The position numbers and the translations under genes are program-made. Shown piece by piece: positions 35,501 to 48,300 of a stretch of DNA of 64,000 nt. The first letter of the stretch is position 1, and every line of letters begins with the position of its first letter. The stretch is from Nymphaea colorata (taxonomy: Eukaryota > Streptophyta > Magnoliopsida > Nymphaeales > Nymphaeaceae). The notes beneath the pieces are model-generated. The model was not told the origin of the DNA, made no database searches, and worked only from the letters and a program-made list of their open reading frames with translations. Where the stretch lies: contig NC_045144.1 of assembly GCF_008831285.2 (NCBI RefSeq), forward strand, positions 21,157,716 through 21,221,715, given 5' to 3'.

Positions 35501-35797
35501 TTGGATGTGCGTCCTGCCCATCACTACAAGATTTGTGCACTACCAGGGTCTCTAAGCATTCCATTAGCTGATCTGAATGATAAGGTAGGGGTGATCCATG
35601 AAGCTTTGCAGAAATTAGAAGTGGCTGAAGGCTCTGACCCTCAGAGTTCCTCCTTGTATGTGATATGCCGAAGAGGCAACGACTCACAAATAGCAGTTGA
35701 GTCTTTGCGCAGCATGGGCTTCAATGCTGCAAAGGATATTATCGGTGGATTGGAGTCCTGGGCACAAGATATAGATTCCAATTTCCCCATATATTAG
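21802..35797 (+). CDS. CNX5: Adenylyltransferase and sulfurtransferase MOCS3/UBA4 type (molybdopterin synthase sulfurylase)
   Basis: This cytosolic E1-like enzyme adenylates the C-terminal Gly of MoaD-type CNX7 and Urm1-type proteins, then sulfurates them for molybdenum-cofactor synthesis and tRNA thiolation. Exons: 21802-22051, 22534-22626, 22835-22890, 24823-24887, 28454-28528, 28666-28744, 30393-30431, 31927-32035, 32189-32307, 33513-33632, 35408-35797. They total 1395 nt (464 aa), the usual plant length. Residues 13-50 are a charged coiled coil; [11 protein letters not shown] follows. ThiF/E1 features are GAGGLG at 97-102, ELNNLHRQ at 126-133 and DATDN at 186-190. Zinc pairs are CYRC 230-233 and CAAC 305-308; C247 aligns with the conserved Cys before the S/A-D-x-GVLGV motif. 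The C-terminal rhodanese domain (about 345-464) has LLLDVRP at 365-371 and CRRGND at 422-427, with persulfide C422. No transit peptide is evident. Introns 3, 4, 6 and 10 exceed 1.6 kb; intron 4 holds a copia relic. The reading frame is intact. Confidence 0.96.
25379..25451. repeat. (AT)n microsatellite, CNX5 intron 4
   Basis: Pure AT dinucleotide run of about 36 units. It produces spurious Tyr-Ile open frames on both strands. Confidence 0.97.
25452..26345. mobile_element. Candidate nonautonomous DNA transposon with GCCTAGGC-rich inverted ends
   Basis: The left end (about 25452-25530) reads GTTAAAGGCATTAGGCATAG and is rich in CCTAGGC. The right end (about 26217-26342), read on the other strand, starts GTCAAAGGCTCAGCTAGGCT and is similarly built. 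Between them lies about 700 bp of AT-rich noncoding DNA. It sits directly against the (AT)n run at its left side. The inverted ends are imperfect, and the element family is not named. Confidence 0.45.
26610..27960 (+). mobile_element. Degenerate Ty1/copia retrotransposon fragment (reverse transcriptase to RNase H) in CNX5 intron 4
   Basis: Translating in shifting frames gives a chain of copia pol hallmarks in the right order: a WEVV-like stretch near 26626; YKPNGGIK[18 protein letters not shown] (about 26695-26765), like the family's YK.DG..ERYKARLVAKG; LNRLDVK near 26835; [14 protein letters not shown] near 26926, like [26 protein letters not shown] near 27050, where the catalytic YVDD has become [20 protein letters not shown] at about 27140-27195; and [14 protein letters not shown] near 27680, from the RNase H region. 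Stops and frameshifts are frequent and the catalytic motif is lost, so it is dead. It lies in the same orientation as CNX5. Integrase and gag were not recognised, and LTRs were not found. Confidence 0.85.
29165..29250. repeat. GC-rich transposon-end-like insert, CNX5 intron 6
   Basis: CTAAGTCACACGGGTGCGCC followed by GGACCCACACC and GGGTGCGGCGCGACACC stands out from the AT-rich intron. The first bases match the end of the MITE-like element in PFP-beta intron 4. A partner end was not found with confidence. Confidence 0.35.
29413..29527. repeat. (TG)n/(AT)n compound microsatellite, CNX5 intron 6
   Basis: A short TG run (about 29424-29437) passes into long AT runs with two one-base slips (TAAT). 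It accounts for the Tyr-Ile open frames on the minus strand. Confidence 0.95.
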
Positions 35798-35999
35798 CTA
35801 TAATATTTATTGGTTTTAATGTCTATGATCCATTAGTTGGTTACGGTATCAAAGCTTGTGCTATTCTGCCTCTCACGTCCAACATGTAATTCCTGTGCAT
35901 TAAGGTGGGTGTCGAAGACTTGAGCCTTGATATTCTTGGGCGTTTAGGGGGTTTGATGGCTTTGAATTTTGATTATAGAATTAAAATTTTATAAACAAA

Positions 36000-36350
36000 A
36001 TTCCACCTTAGAATTAGAATAAAGTTTCCACCTTCAGTTTTTTTTCCTTTGTGTTGGACAGTCTGGAATTTTGACTCTAGAATTGAAAATGACATGTTTG
36101 AGAAAATTTGAATTAAAATTTTAGAATTGATGAATTAAACCGTCACATGTTTGTTAAAAAAGATGAAAATTTTCTAAAATTCTAGAATCATAATTCCACC
36201 CTTAAAGTAGAATTACAATTTTAGAATTTTGATTCAAGAATGAGCTTAAAATTCTGGAATCAAAATTCTTTATTTGATAACTAAATACTCTTTTCATCAA
36301 AACTAAGAATTTTAATTCTAAATTCCACAATTCCAACCTCTTCAAACACA
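36000..36350. repeat. Locally repetitive AT-rich stretch after CNX5
   Basis: Short phrases such as ATTCTAGAATT, GAATTTTGAT and AAAATTCT recur in both orientations across about 350 bp downstream of CNX5. No coding content is seen. It may be a fold-back element, but its ends are not defined. Confidence 0.4.
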
Positions 36351-37479
36351 CTTTAGAGTCTTAATTTGCAAGTCAAGTACTCCCAGCCTTTTTTTTCTTT
36401 TGATAACTAAACAACTGAAGTTGGTCCTTGACTTTTGATCATCCAAAGAGGCACATTTAATATTTGGTAAAAGTTCTCTAATAAATAATTTGCAACTTGT
36501 GCTAACAGCAAAGGCAATTCCCTTTTCCATTCTTTTGAGTTTAAATATGTCTTTTTTTTTTTTACAAAATTTTGCTTATTCTCATGATGTTTAGACCCAA
36601 AGTGTTTGGCACGGTGGATGGGCCTTGGCTGTGGGCCTTGGCTGTTATTATGGGTAGCCATAGGTCAAAACACGCAGGAGTAATGGACAGAGTTTCCACA
36701 TCTGTTACTGCCTAAAATATCAGTTACTCTTTAATACCATCTAGGCATTATTTCATGAACAAATTAATGTTCTATCTATTTCACTTTGTGGTGTTTGATT
36801 GCCTCAATTCTAGTTTGCTTTTTAGATTTTCAGGGTCTGAGATCCTCTCTTCTCTGTTCAGATGTTCCCTTGAGAATCTTAGACTAGTTTGATGAACTGA
36901 TAGATTTTGGTGCGCATCTTTTGCAACATGAATAAAAGGCATGCTATATCAGATCCGTGGATTTTAGGTTGGAAATAATCAAATATGTATCAGCTCTTTG
37001 AGAGGAGAACCCCAATCAAACTTGAAGCTGAAGAGTAGAATACTAGAGATCCAACGCTCAGCCAGCTGATCATACTTTTGAAATTGGTTTTGCAGAGGAG
37101 GTACAAAGATAAGGATGACAAGAGGAATGACTAGGATTCAACCCCGCAACAGTCCGTGAAGAAAAAGTTAGAACAATTGTGATATAAAGTTGGCTTTTGT
37201 TGCCTTTAATCTGAGAAATAAGAATTTAAATATAGTTTATGATAATGACCTTCAAGAAGAAAATTGTAAAGTTTCAAGGTGTTGGGTAGATTGAGCATAA
37301 AATAGTCGCCATACAATTTAAAAGAGAGAAATCATTTTGTCAACGCCACTTAGAAGTTTAGACCCTGCCTTTCTCTGCAATTAACAAAACCATTAAAAAA
37401 AAAAAGCTACTGATTCAAATTGCTAACTGATTGTTTTCCTAATATTTTTGTAAACAAAACTTTCAACTGCAAGGATATG

Positions 37480-38115
37480 AGCATGTCCTTTAAAGGTCAT
37501 TTTGCGGCAAGAATATTCGGGGAATGTCTCATGAATCTGCCCAAAAGGTTAGGGCATATATATGGGACATTAGTTTTAGTGTTCCATGAATCTGCCACCT
37601 TCTTGAAGCATATTCATGGGACACTCGTATTATTGTCAAATGACATCTTAAAGGCTCTATGGAAAAATAACTTTATGTTACTTTCTCATGCATTCAACCC
37701 AAAAAATTAGTTAGATCTAACTAATTTTTTGGGTTGAATGCATGAGAAAGGAACATAATGTTACTATTCTAAAATGAATTCTAGAGCTGTTTGGGAACAA
37801 TAGCAATATGTTATTGTCCTATGTATCTGCCTTAAAAATTGGGGCAGATTCATGAACCACTTTTTAAAGTATCCAACAAATCTAATCAAGTTTTGAGAAT
37901 AACATCGTACCACTGTTTCCAAATGGCCCTTTAAGATAATTTGGCAGCAGAAACACGGTTACCTGTTCCATGAATCTGCCTCAATGCTTAGAATAGGTTT
38001 ATCATTCCATGAATCTACTCTAAGATTCAAGAAAGTTCATGGAACAATAATTGTAATGTCTGATGAACCTTCTCCAATCTTTGGACATATTTATGGAGCA
38101 CTTACAATATATCCC
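37480..38115. repeat. Clustered CATGAATCTGCC repeat region
   Basis: CATGAATCTGCC or close variants occur near 37530, 37586, 37822 (ATGTATCTGCC) and 37970, alternating with phrases like TTCATGGGACACT and TTTGGGAACAATAGCAAT. A further block with the same words is at 40270-40440. The words look like parts of one mobile family in both orientations. It contains no gene. Confidence 0.5.
37681..37750. repeat. Perfect 70-bp palindrome
   Basis: The 35-bp left arm (37681-37715) is the exact reverse complement of the right arm (37716-37750), with no spacer; the centre is AGATCT. Partial pairing continues outward (AACATA on the right against TATGTT on the left). It lies within a region of repeated CATGAATCTGCC phrases. 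Confidence 0.97.
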
Positions 38116-39239
38116 AGATGCCAAAGACCTCTCAAAATTGCAAATTTGTGGATCTAATCTTTCAGTTGTTTTTCCTATTTAAAACCCACGGGAACCAATC
38201 CCTTGCCCACTAAGAAAAAGTATTTCCATCAGTTTCCGTTGCAGCAAATGTTCTGAAATGTGTAAAATTATTCTTAGTAGCAGAGGTGTAACGGTTGTAT
38301 CAGTCTTATGTACCATGCTGATACGATATACAATGTGGCGACCCATATGGCCTCTCTTTAAAAAATAAAATAAATGGGATCCTGATTCGGCCTATATCAG
38401 CGATACAAACTCACAAATTAATAAACAATTATTAAAATAAATACTTAAAATAATATCTAAGGCCGATAAGACAATGTGGTGCTTCCAAATGTTTTTAATG
38501 GAGTTGAAAACTTACTTTTATAAATCTTTTGAAATATATTTCCTATTTTTTTATCTAATGAACTTTGTATGTTTTTTCTTCAAAAAGTATATAATAATCA
38601 CAAAGACATTTCTACAGTTTTATTTGTCTTGTTTAACTTTTATATGCTATTTTCTTCTTTTATGCATATAATAACTTTTGCCGGTTTAACATTCAGCCCA
38701 ATCAGCAGCCCAGCCGATTCGATTCAACGTCCGATTTTTACAACACTGTGGCACTTTATTAACCTTCCAGTTTGCGAAGCAAATGGCCTGAACAGATCTG
38801 GAGTGCCCTTGTCGGCAAGTAGTGTCTATTTCACGATTTGAGATTTAGAACAAAACTCTTATTAAAACGTCAAATCAATTGAAATAACGATTTTTTCCAA
38901 CCATGCAAATATCAAAATAGCATCAGTGGAGTAAACTAAGGTACAAGACCATGAGCTTATCAATCTATGACTTTACTCCTGCATCCGAGGTCTTGTGTTG
39001 CGTTGGGACTTCGGTATAAGGTTGGGCATTGGGCCGGGCTACCGGCAGCTACTTGGTACCCGGTCGACTCAGACCTGAAAAAAGGCGCCGGTCTGGTTGG
39101 CCCAATAATGATTTTTTATATTTATTTTATTAGTATATATAATATTTATTGCAATTAATTACATTTTAATATTATTTTATATTAAAAAATATTTTTTTAT
39201 TTATCAAGTCGGGCTAGGCGGGCTCGATGCTCAAGCTTA

Positions 39240-39357
39240 GTTGGGTGGAGTATAGTCAGCTATAATATTATGATCCACCCACCATGCGATTTAAGAGAGT
39301 AACAATTATAGGAATCGAACACACGATGCCTTTTTATGATCCAACCAACTATATTAC
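39240..39357 (-). mobile_element. tRNA-derived SINE-like remnant
   Basis: On the minus strand the sequence starts near GGAGTAATATAGTTGGTTGG, which resembles a Pol III A box, and has a perfect B-box core GTTCGATTCC (complement of 39311-39320) about 25 bp later. It continues into a non-tRNA body. It does not fold as a full tRNA, so SINE is preferred over a tRNA gene. Confidence 0.45.
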
Positions 39358-40606
39358 TCCTTTGAAGCGACTAAGAAATAATCTATCAAAATATATAATT
39401 GAAGTTGAAGAAATTCATATAAGAGTTTTATATTCAATGTGAATATCATATGAATCACGTAAGAAAAAATTATGGGGAGTTTGATGTTGTGCCGTGTTTG
39501 TATCTACTTGTCCAGGTTGACCTACAGCCTTCATATTGAAGGCGATTTGGAAGATCAATGTCAATCTCAAGAGTCAACAGTGTGCTTCACGCGTGACTTG
39601 GTGAGTTGACGTAACAACCTCCAACCTTGAAGAGATCCAAAGCCACGTAGCTGGAGTTTGCAGTCTTCGTCATATAATTATAGCTGCAAGTGGTAATGAG
39701 ACTTTTTCCACCAAGCAAACGCGAGATGCATTAGAGTTTTACATTACCAATATGCAGAACAAGGGAAGGTGCGCATACATTGCACACCGAAATAACGCAA
39801 AGGTAAATGTGGGATGAGTTGGATCTTCATATATTTGGATTTGGATATGAATGAGAAAAGCTCTGTACCATATCCGATTTTGTTTTTTCAATTTCAGGAT
39901 CCAAATCCAACTTGAATTCAACTTTTATTTTCACATCGGAATATGAATCCAGGTTTAAGTATACAACCAAATCTAAACCACGTTATGATAGCTTAAGAGC
40001 TGGCTTTCAAAATGAATGGGTATCGGATGTAATATATTTGGTTTGAAATCGAGTCTGAATCTGATCATATATTCATTTTAAAACATAATATGAATCCGAA
40101 TAAATGTCATTTCTTAAATCGAAATTTGATCCAATTTGTTAATCAAACGTTTCATATGTTTTTTAAGTAATAATTTAGATATCAGAAGTTGAATCTGAAT
40201 CCAACATATTAAAATAGGCCAAGATAAATGTGCATTTGGGTTAACAATTAAAATGCATAATGGCAAGTTAGTGATTCACATTGAGTGTTTAATGAATCTG
40301 CCTTAAATATTGGAACAGGTATTCATGCAACACTAGTTCTATTATTTTTTAAATATTAAAGCAGATTCATGTAACACTAATTCTATTATTTCCTAAATAT
40401 TGAAGCGTATTCATTCAACACTGGTTGAATGTCATTACTGCCAAACAAGAAAAAATAATGATATACGACACACAACGAGTTGAACTACTTGCATAATTAA
40501 AGGTGCAAAAAATTTTATTGCCATGAACTAGATCGTCACTAATTCTTCTCTAATGATTATTTTTAGTTATAAATTTTTAATTTATAGCCTTTCAACAATA
40601 TTCAAC

Positions 40607-40732
<126 letters not shown>

Positions 40733-41870
40733 ACAAATACAACACAGTCATATGCCAAATGTGAATTATTTGAGCCGTCGATTCTAATAAGATCAACGGT
40801 AAAAAGTTAAGTTGCAAATATCAAAGGCAAGCTGTGTGTTTTTTTTAGTAGTCTAAAGTGTCATTCAAAGGAATGAAACAAATGAATTTATTTAAACAAA
40901 ACCTCTTGTACCATTTGAGGAATGTTTTAAACTATTGAAATAACAACTTTGGTTTCTATATTTATAACTTAATATTCATCCTTTGATATCATCACCAGGT
41001 TTGACAACATAGACTCTTAAAAGCTAACTACTTGTTTATATATATATATATATAAATATCATGTGGTCTCTTTAAAGTAATCCTGAAATTGATATCTTCC
41101 TGTTTCCCGATTATTTTCATGTAAAAATCTCCAAGCTCAGCCTCTCCTTTGTTAGGTCCAGTTGAGCTCCAGCTGGCCCAACATACTTGCGAATGCCCAT
41201 AAATAGCATTACTAAACCAAACGTCTGACATGTTCTTTCCGATGTTATTGATATCAGCCTTGAATCGGCTAACTGATTCATTCAAAATCGGTAGCCCGAG
41301 TCGTGCGTCAGTTTTTAAATATTTTCTAACTATTCTAACATCTTTTCTTATTTAAGTTAAACATTTTAATACTCTCCTTTACTTTTTTGCCAGAGAATGT
41401 TTTTTTAAAAACATATATAGCCTATTTACAACCGATTCATGCTGCTGAATCAGTGAACAACCCGATACTCCGAGTCGTCATGTCGCCGATTCACTAGATG
41501 AATCGGTTCGTTTTCCATCGCTTTTCAATGTGGGACAGAAGCTGCAAAGCAAAAAGCCATAACGTCGTTCGGTGGAGGACGTTGGTGGGTGGGGGAGAGG
41601 CGCTCTCCGCCGTGTTCGTGTGCGACAGAAAATCAGGGAACTTTCTTTTCCACCATTTAAATGCTGGTTGAACTTCATCAACAAAATCCAGGGATGATAT
41701 TGGATATTGGTAAAAGGAAAAAATTATTCTGGAAAAATTTTTGAAAGGGCGTTCTCTGCATCGATTATCTGATTTCTGGGCTTATGTTAGACACAGACAT
41801 TCGAGTGAAAAAGAGAACAGTGAAAAAAAAAAGAAAAAAAAAAAGGAACAACGGAAATTAAAGATAAAAA

Positions 41871-42382
41871 TATAAAAGCAGAATAACAGAGAGGAAAAAG
41901 ACGGCTTAGTCCTGTGAGTACTGTCTCCCTCCTACCCATTTCTCCCCCTTCTCGGCTTCTTCTGTGTCGGCTTTTTTTAGGGTTTCCTGGTTCACCGTTT
42001 CGTGTCACCTAGCTCCCCCTCCACCCTCCACCCTCTTTCCTCCACCACCACCATCACCTCTACCACCACCTTTCTCTTCATAAGGCCTTCTTTCATCTTT
42101 TGTTCTTTTTTTCTGCATTTCTTTTGTTCATTCTTCTATTATTATCCCATTGCCAGCGACCATCGAATGCTTCTTTCCCGTTAGCGAACCCTCCACGCTT
42201 ATTGGATTCAACCCTCGTAGCAATCCCCTGCTGAGTGGTCCTTTTATTGTGCTCTCCCGACTCCCTTCTGATCGTTGAGAGAGTGTAGATACCTACCCAC
42301 CATCATTTTTTCTTCTCCGTCGTCGACTTCCTCTGTGTCTGTCTTTGTTCTAAGTGCTTTGATTCCGTGGTTTTGTTTCAGC
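41871..42382 (+). promoter_or_regulatory. Probable core promoter and leader of EBS
   Basis: TATAAAAG at 41871-41878 is a good TATA box match. It is followed by a CT- and CCACC-rich stretch (about 41925-42130), typical of a plant 5' leader, up to the ATG at 42383. The base before the start codon context is TTTCAGC, so a splice acceptor just before the ATG (a leader intron) is possible but unproven. Confidence 0.45.
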
Positions 42383-45300
42383 ATGGCGAAGACGAAACCG
42401 GGGAAGAAGGACTTGGATTCATACACCATTAAGGGGACAAACAAGGTCGTTAGAGGTATTTGCTTCGACCACCATCCTCATTTCTTGCCCCACTCTTTTT
42501 CCGTTCTCGTTCTTCCGCGTTTTGATGCTCGCATTGGAAGGGGCGGGGGCTGTGTGATGGGGTGGTATTGCCTGGAGTTGTGAGGCTTGTGTTTTGGCGT
42601 TGTTGGTCATCCAATGCCTGGGCTTTGGTGCAGCTGGCGACTGCGTCTTGATGCGGCCGTCGGATTCGGACAAGCCGCCGTACGTCGCGAGGGTGGAAAA
42701 GATTGAGGCCGATCATCGGAACAACGTTAAGGTTCGTGTGCGGTGGTATTACCGGCCGGAGGAGTCGATGGGAGGGCGGAGGCAGTTCCACGGAGCGAAG
42801 GAACTGTTCCTTTCCGACCATTACGACGTGCAGAGCGCCCACACGATAGAGGGGAAGTGCATTGTTCACTCCTTCAAGAATTACACGAAGCTTGAGAATG
42901 TGGGTGCCGAGGATTACTTCTGCCGGTTTGAGTACAAAGCTGCCACCGGCGGTTTCACTCCTGACAGGGTTGCTGTGTGAGTTCTTAGCTGGCTTTTGTT
43001 TCCTTCTCTGTTCTCCTTATTTGTTGTTTGAGAAAGGAGAATGATTTTCTTTCTTGCTTAGTGGCCGTTCGATTGAGGTGGTGGTGTTGTTTGCCTTGAA
43101 GGTACTGTAAATGTGAAATGCCTTACAACCCTGACGACCTCATGGTTCAGTGCGAAGGATGCAAAGACTGGTAAGGATGGCTGCTTATCTCGAAACTGGA
43201 AAATTCTGTTTCCATTTATGTGTACCGAGAGTTGCTTTACCGTTATATGAATGAAATCATTTGTTCAACAGCTTCCATTAGTGTTGAAACTTAGTTTATA
43301 AGCATAATCTTGTTGCTGCTCATTTCAAATCATAATTCATGCAGCAAACGATCTGTGGATCTCTGTTTCTTGAGGGAACTATTCGCCTCTGTACCATTGT
43401 ATTAGTTTAATGGCTTTAGTTCCCTGTACTGTTCTCTTGTATGATGGAAGCCCAATTACAGTTACAATGAGAGAATGACTAGTCGTGTCTTCTAGTTACA
43501 ATTATCTAAAATTAATATGGCAATATTTATTTATACATGCTACTCATCTTTATTTCCAAGTTTACATATGTTCATTCATCTTTGCATTTGATGAACATAA
43601 TAAATTTAGTCCGCATGTTCTTCCCTTTTCATTTGCTCTTGTTGTTGCTTTTTGCTAGATGTTCTTCATGCATCAAATTATAGAGTCAAAGATCTTGTGG
43701 ATGTTAAAAATACAGTTTGGTTGAGGTCAAGTTGGGCATTTTGTCATGCATGTCCTCTTCTTTTGGTCTATCATGTTAACCTTGTTGTTGAAATTAGCAA
43801 GTTCCAAGACAGATGGATGTGATATGAACATTAGACTGATAATCAATTTCTCTGATCAGGATCCATGGATCGGTATTAACTGTCCAACTATTTCGTCATT
43901 TACTCTTTGCTAAAGAAAATAACTGCTGTTGCACAATTAGTATTCTTCTTTTCTTGAGATTTTAAAGGTGAAGGAGGTTGTTTGGAGCATGTAAAGGGGA
44001 CTGTGTGCGAGTTGTGATATGAAGTTTTCATATCTGGAACTAACGTAATTGTTTTTGAATTTGCTTATCTGATATAACAAAATTCGTAGGCTAAGAGGGT
44101 TTAGCCGGATACTATCTCTGATGTGCAGAGTATGCACAAATGCCTGTACAGAGGAAAAGTTTAACCCATCTTTTATCTAAATATACTGCTCGTAGTATTC
44201 AAATACGAATGTTTTCAGGTGGGACAATTACTCTTTTGGACATGGAATATGATTTTCAACTGCATTGGGGCATCAAATGGTTATCTGTTTTGTTTGTTTC
44301 TAGGAAAAGATGTGTCTTCTCCAGCTAGTACAAATACAAGAAAATGGCATGGTGTTCAATGATAATGGCAATTTGTTGGAAGTTAAGGAATTCAAGAGAA
44401 GTTCATACTATGCAGATTATTGGTTTTCCAAGTAAAGTTGTTGGTTGGATTAAAAAAAGTACTTGGTCCATACCATAGTTTGGAATTTTCGGCAGCAAAA
44501 GTTGTTATTATGTCTTATGATGATGGGAGAAAATTTTGGGGCTTGTGTTTGCTACATCCAGATGAAACAACTTTGATGTGTCTCACAGACAAACCTCCAT
44601 ATGTAGTGAAAGTGCATACTTTCATTACATTACATACTTGTGGCATTTTCTGATGCAATAGAATTCAAGGAGCTGCCAAAGCACTACGAGAGCAATGCTG
44701 GAGACCAGCAAAATGCTTATAGCCACATATATTGTCACCACTATTTCATAAAATCCCTTTCATGCTTGTCAAACAGGCTTGCAGGCTAAGATACTAGTCT
44801 TTTGCCTGTATTGGCTCCATTGTTAAAGAAGTATTATATACCTTCCATGTGAACCATAATGTTATATGTCAGCTTAATTGTGTGTGTGTGTGAGGGAGAG
44901 AGAGAGAGGGAGAGAGAGAGAGTGAGTGATTATTCCATCATTGAGTCTTGTTCATTAATAATTGTCAAGGAACTTTTGTGAGAAGATCCCATGGTTCCAT
45001 TCTGTTGGGAGAGATTTTGATTTATAATTTCCATAAGCATGTATCAGGAGTAGGAATGGATAGTACAAAATTCAGAAGGTATTGTGCAAAATGAATCTGA
45101 ATCACAAGATTTTCACTTAGATGTAGATGTCATTATGCCAACTTCTATCTAGTTGGATTTGTTTTTTGAACAAACTCCCTTTTAGACGGGGCCATTCCTT
45201 AAGTGATCTATCAACTGTGAAATTGGATTCAACATATCAGATCATTCTATGATATGTAGGAGAGGGCTGAACTACTGCAACTTTTCAATGTTATACTTCC

Positions 45301-48300
45301 AATCTGGGCACCTAGGTGGTAGATATTTTATCAGAGTATGAACTTTGTCACCACAGAAAACAGGAGGAAAGAAGAGGAAGATGTGGTCAACCAGGGAGGC
45401 AGCTGTCAATTGAACCTGCCTCCTAACCATAATCATTATGTTTAAAACAGGATTATACACTTTGGAGTTTGGACAAAAATGCCCCTACAACACAATAATA
45501 AACAAGAAATGCCATTAATTTTTTGTAAGGCACATGCTAGAATAAAAGAAGTGCTAGGTTGGATGTGTTTGGATCTGGGTTCAAATTTGAATACAGTCTT
45601 AACACTAGGAACTTAACCAATGCTGCAACATGAGGAAATTCATTTATTCCATACTCATGGCTAGTCACTGTTAGTTGGACTTTGCTCAAAGAAGTAGACA
45701 TGTATTTCAGTTGCAGGATATGACAATTGTTACATGCTAAATTACAAGTGCCACTTGTAGTTCAGCATAACTAAGTTGATATTAGCTACTTTTTAGAAGG
45801 CCATTGAAAACTGTTATAGGCCATTGTGTCCTCATGGCTAGTCGATGGTCTGTGGCTATGGAAGTGAGAATGAACTGTGCTGTCAAAGTGCCAATATGGA
45901 TGGATCTCCTCAACTTTGTGGTTGAACTATGGGACAAGTATATTTTTTTATGACATAGCAAGGTTATTGGGTGAGGGGAAACCTTGTTCAGGTCAACTCC
46001 GTCCTCACATTTTGGTGAGGCTAGGTGTGCTTGAATATGGATAGAAGTTTCCTTAGCATTTACCCAAAATTGAAGGTGCTAAAATGGAAATGCAGTAAAT
46101 TTAGAAGTGGTGTATGAAGGTCTCACCAAATACTACAAGCTTTGCAGTGACATACTTCACAACCGTGGAGATGACCAAGGCCAATAGAAACTATAAGTAT
46201 GAGAGAAGAACTTGAAAGAGGTGCCTAACACAGGTGGTTCATTGAGAAGATAGCTATAATAGATATCTCAGTGTCCATGAAACCAGATAATACCATAATA
46301 GATTCATCGCCTTTTGATAGGAGGAACAGGTAAGAATAGAGATTAGAACCTACAATAGATGGGTCTTGGCAAAATAAGGAAATTACTCCTAACTTTACAA
46401 TGGTGCTGGAGGTAGAAACTAGATCTACAAAAGAGAAATAATTGCATGAAAGAAGACCTTGGACATCTAAGATTGCATGGGGAGGCACTTTGGGCACTTC
46501 TAATAGGAAGTTGAGGAGGCAGTTTTTGCATAAACACGGTAGATAATGCATCTCGACAAGTTCCTTGCTTTTTTCTACCACAGACATTGGTGCATCATGA
46601 GTTACACTTGCAATCCGAGGATTTTTTAGGAAAGTAAAGTTGGTTAGGAAAATCAACAAAGTCCCCTTAGTTCTCAATTTCTCATTTAGAGCTGCAAGGG
46701 CAATGCTCTTCCAAGGTTCTTCAGGCTGTTCCCACTCTCTATATAAGTTTATACCCAAAGTTATATGTGGAAAAATGAAGATAGTTTTGGAGATGACTAT
46801 TACTAAATCCCAATGTGCGTGCAGAAATTTTTGGCAATGTCATAGTGGCTCATGAGATGGTGAATTCCTTGCATCAGCAGTCCCCAAGCTCTTGCTTTCA
46901 ATTGGATTTAGTATATGATAGAATTAGGGGGAACTTCCTTCATATGACATTGGATGTAACACCTCATTGTGAAAAGGCTAGTTTTGTATGAAAATTTGTT
47001 GGAAATCTTTAAGAGCTTATGATAGGGTTGGTTAAATGATTGATTGTCTCGGTTCCTAGCCTTTTGGTGCAGGAACCGAAGTTATTAGGGAGCAGGTTAG
47101 GATTCTTAAAATCTAGAACTTGAGCTTGGTGCAGAAGTGGGCTGAATTATTAAAGGGTAGATTATAGCATGGATAGTCTAGTCATGTATTGAAGATTGTT
47201 GGAAATTTTCAAAGGCATATGAGGCGGCTGGTTAAGTGAGTTGTGTGGGTTCCTTATGGTTTTAGGGTAGGGACTAAAGTTGTTAGGGCAGGTTGAGATC
47301 CACTAAGCCAAGAGCCCAAGCTCAATGTAGGAGTGGGTTGGGTTATACTCTAAGTCACGGGTGGACCAAATTTGGTGAAGCACCCAAGTCGACTCGGGTG
47401 GTGGTGCGGCCCAACACGGTGCCTGACTGCATCAAACCAAGAGGTGACGCAGGGCTAACCCATTTAGTATTAGATTCTTTTTATTTGTTATATTCAATTT
47501 ATTGATTTGATTTTGTACGCTTTGATTTCCATTGATTTTGTCTTGGATCCAAAATAATTAGAAGGCCCTATTTAAGGGCACAAGTTGGTAGTTTACATTC
47601 ATTTGAAGTTGAGCAATGAATGTAACTCTAATTTGCTTTATTGATTTATTTTTATTCTTTTTTTTCGTTCTTTCAGTTATTTTTTTACTTCACCTTTTAA
47701 TTGCATTACTGTAGAGAATAAGGTGAGAAATCTTAATCATTGCATCAGATTGGTATTGGAGCCAGGATGTTTTCTGATCTTCATCATAGATGAAAATTTA
47801 AAGAATGATCTGGTTGTGGGAAAACAAAGGAAAAAATTGAATGTTTTGAAAAAAAGCTTGATGATCTTGTGTTTTGCCTAATCAAATATATAGATGGCCT
47901 ACACTATAGACAAGTGGACATGGAAGAAAATATGTGAGAGAGACAAGGGCATTGGGGAGAAGCAAATCAAGAAAGCAAAGTGCACATGAATCGAACTGCA
48001 TCTTAGAACTTTCATTTTCTTGTTCCTTTGTTTTTCTCATGGCTTGGTCATTCTTCAAATCTTAAGCCATGATGAAGACCGAAGAACAACCTAGCTCTAA
48101 TACCAATTTAATGTAGTGATTAGGATTTGTGGCCCAATCAGTGCAACAATACAATTGAAAAAGGAGTTGAAAAGTAATTGAAAGGGAACAAAACAAAGAT
48201 AAATCAAGACTACACAAATTAGGGTTATTGTTATTGCTCAACTTTAATAATAAATGCCAAAAGCTGGACTCTCATGGCCTTTAATAGGATCTTCCAGTAA

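Noticed and set aside
39240-39357. tRNA gene on the minus strand
   Set aside because: A and B boxes are present, but no complete acceptor or anticodon stem could be drawn; a SINE remnant fits better.
44400-44655. Frame with a phrase [13 protein letters not shown], like a LINE reverse-transcriptase segment
   Set aside because: Only one short phrase matches and no neighbouring motifs follow in order, so chance is likely.
46225-46758. 177-codon minus-strand open frame, the longest simple one in the window
   Set aside because: It overlaps LINE reverse-transcriptase sequence on the other strand at its upstream end and matches no family I know.
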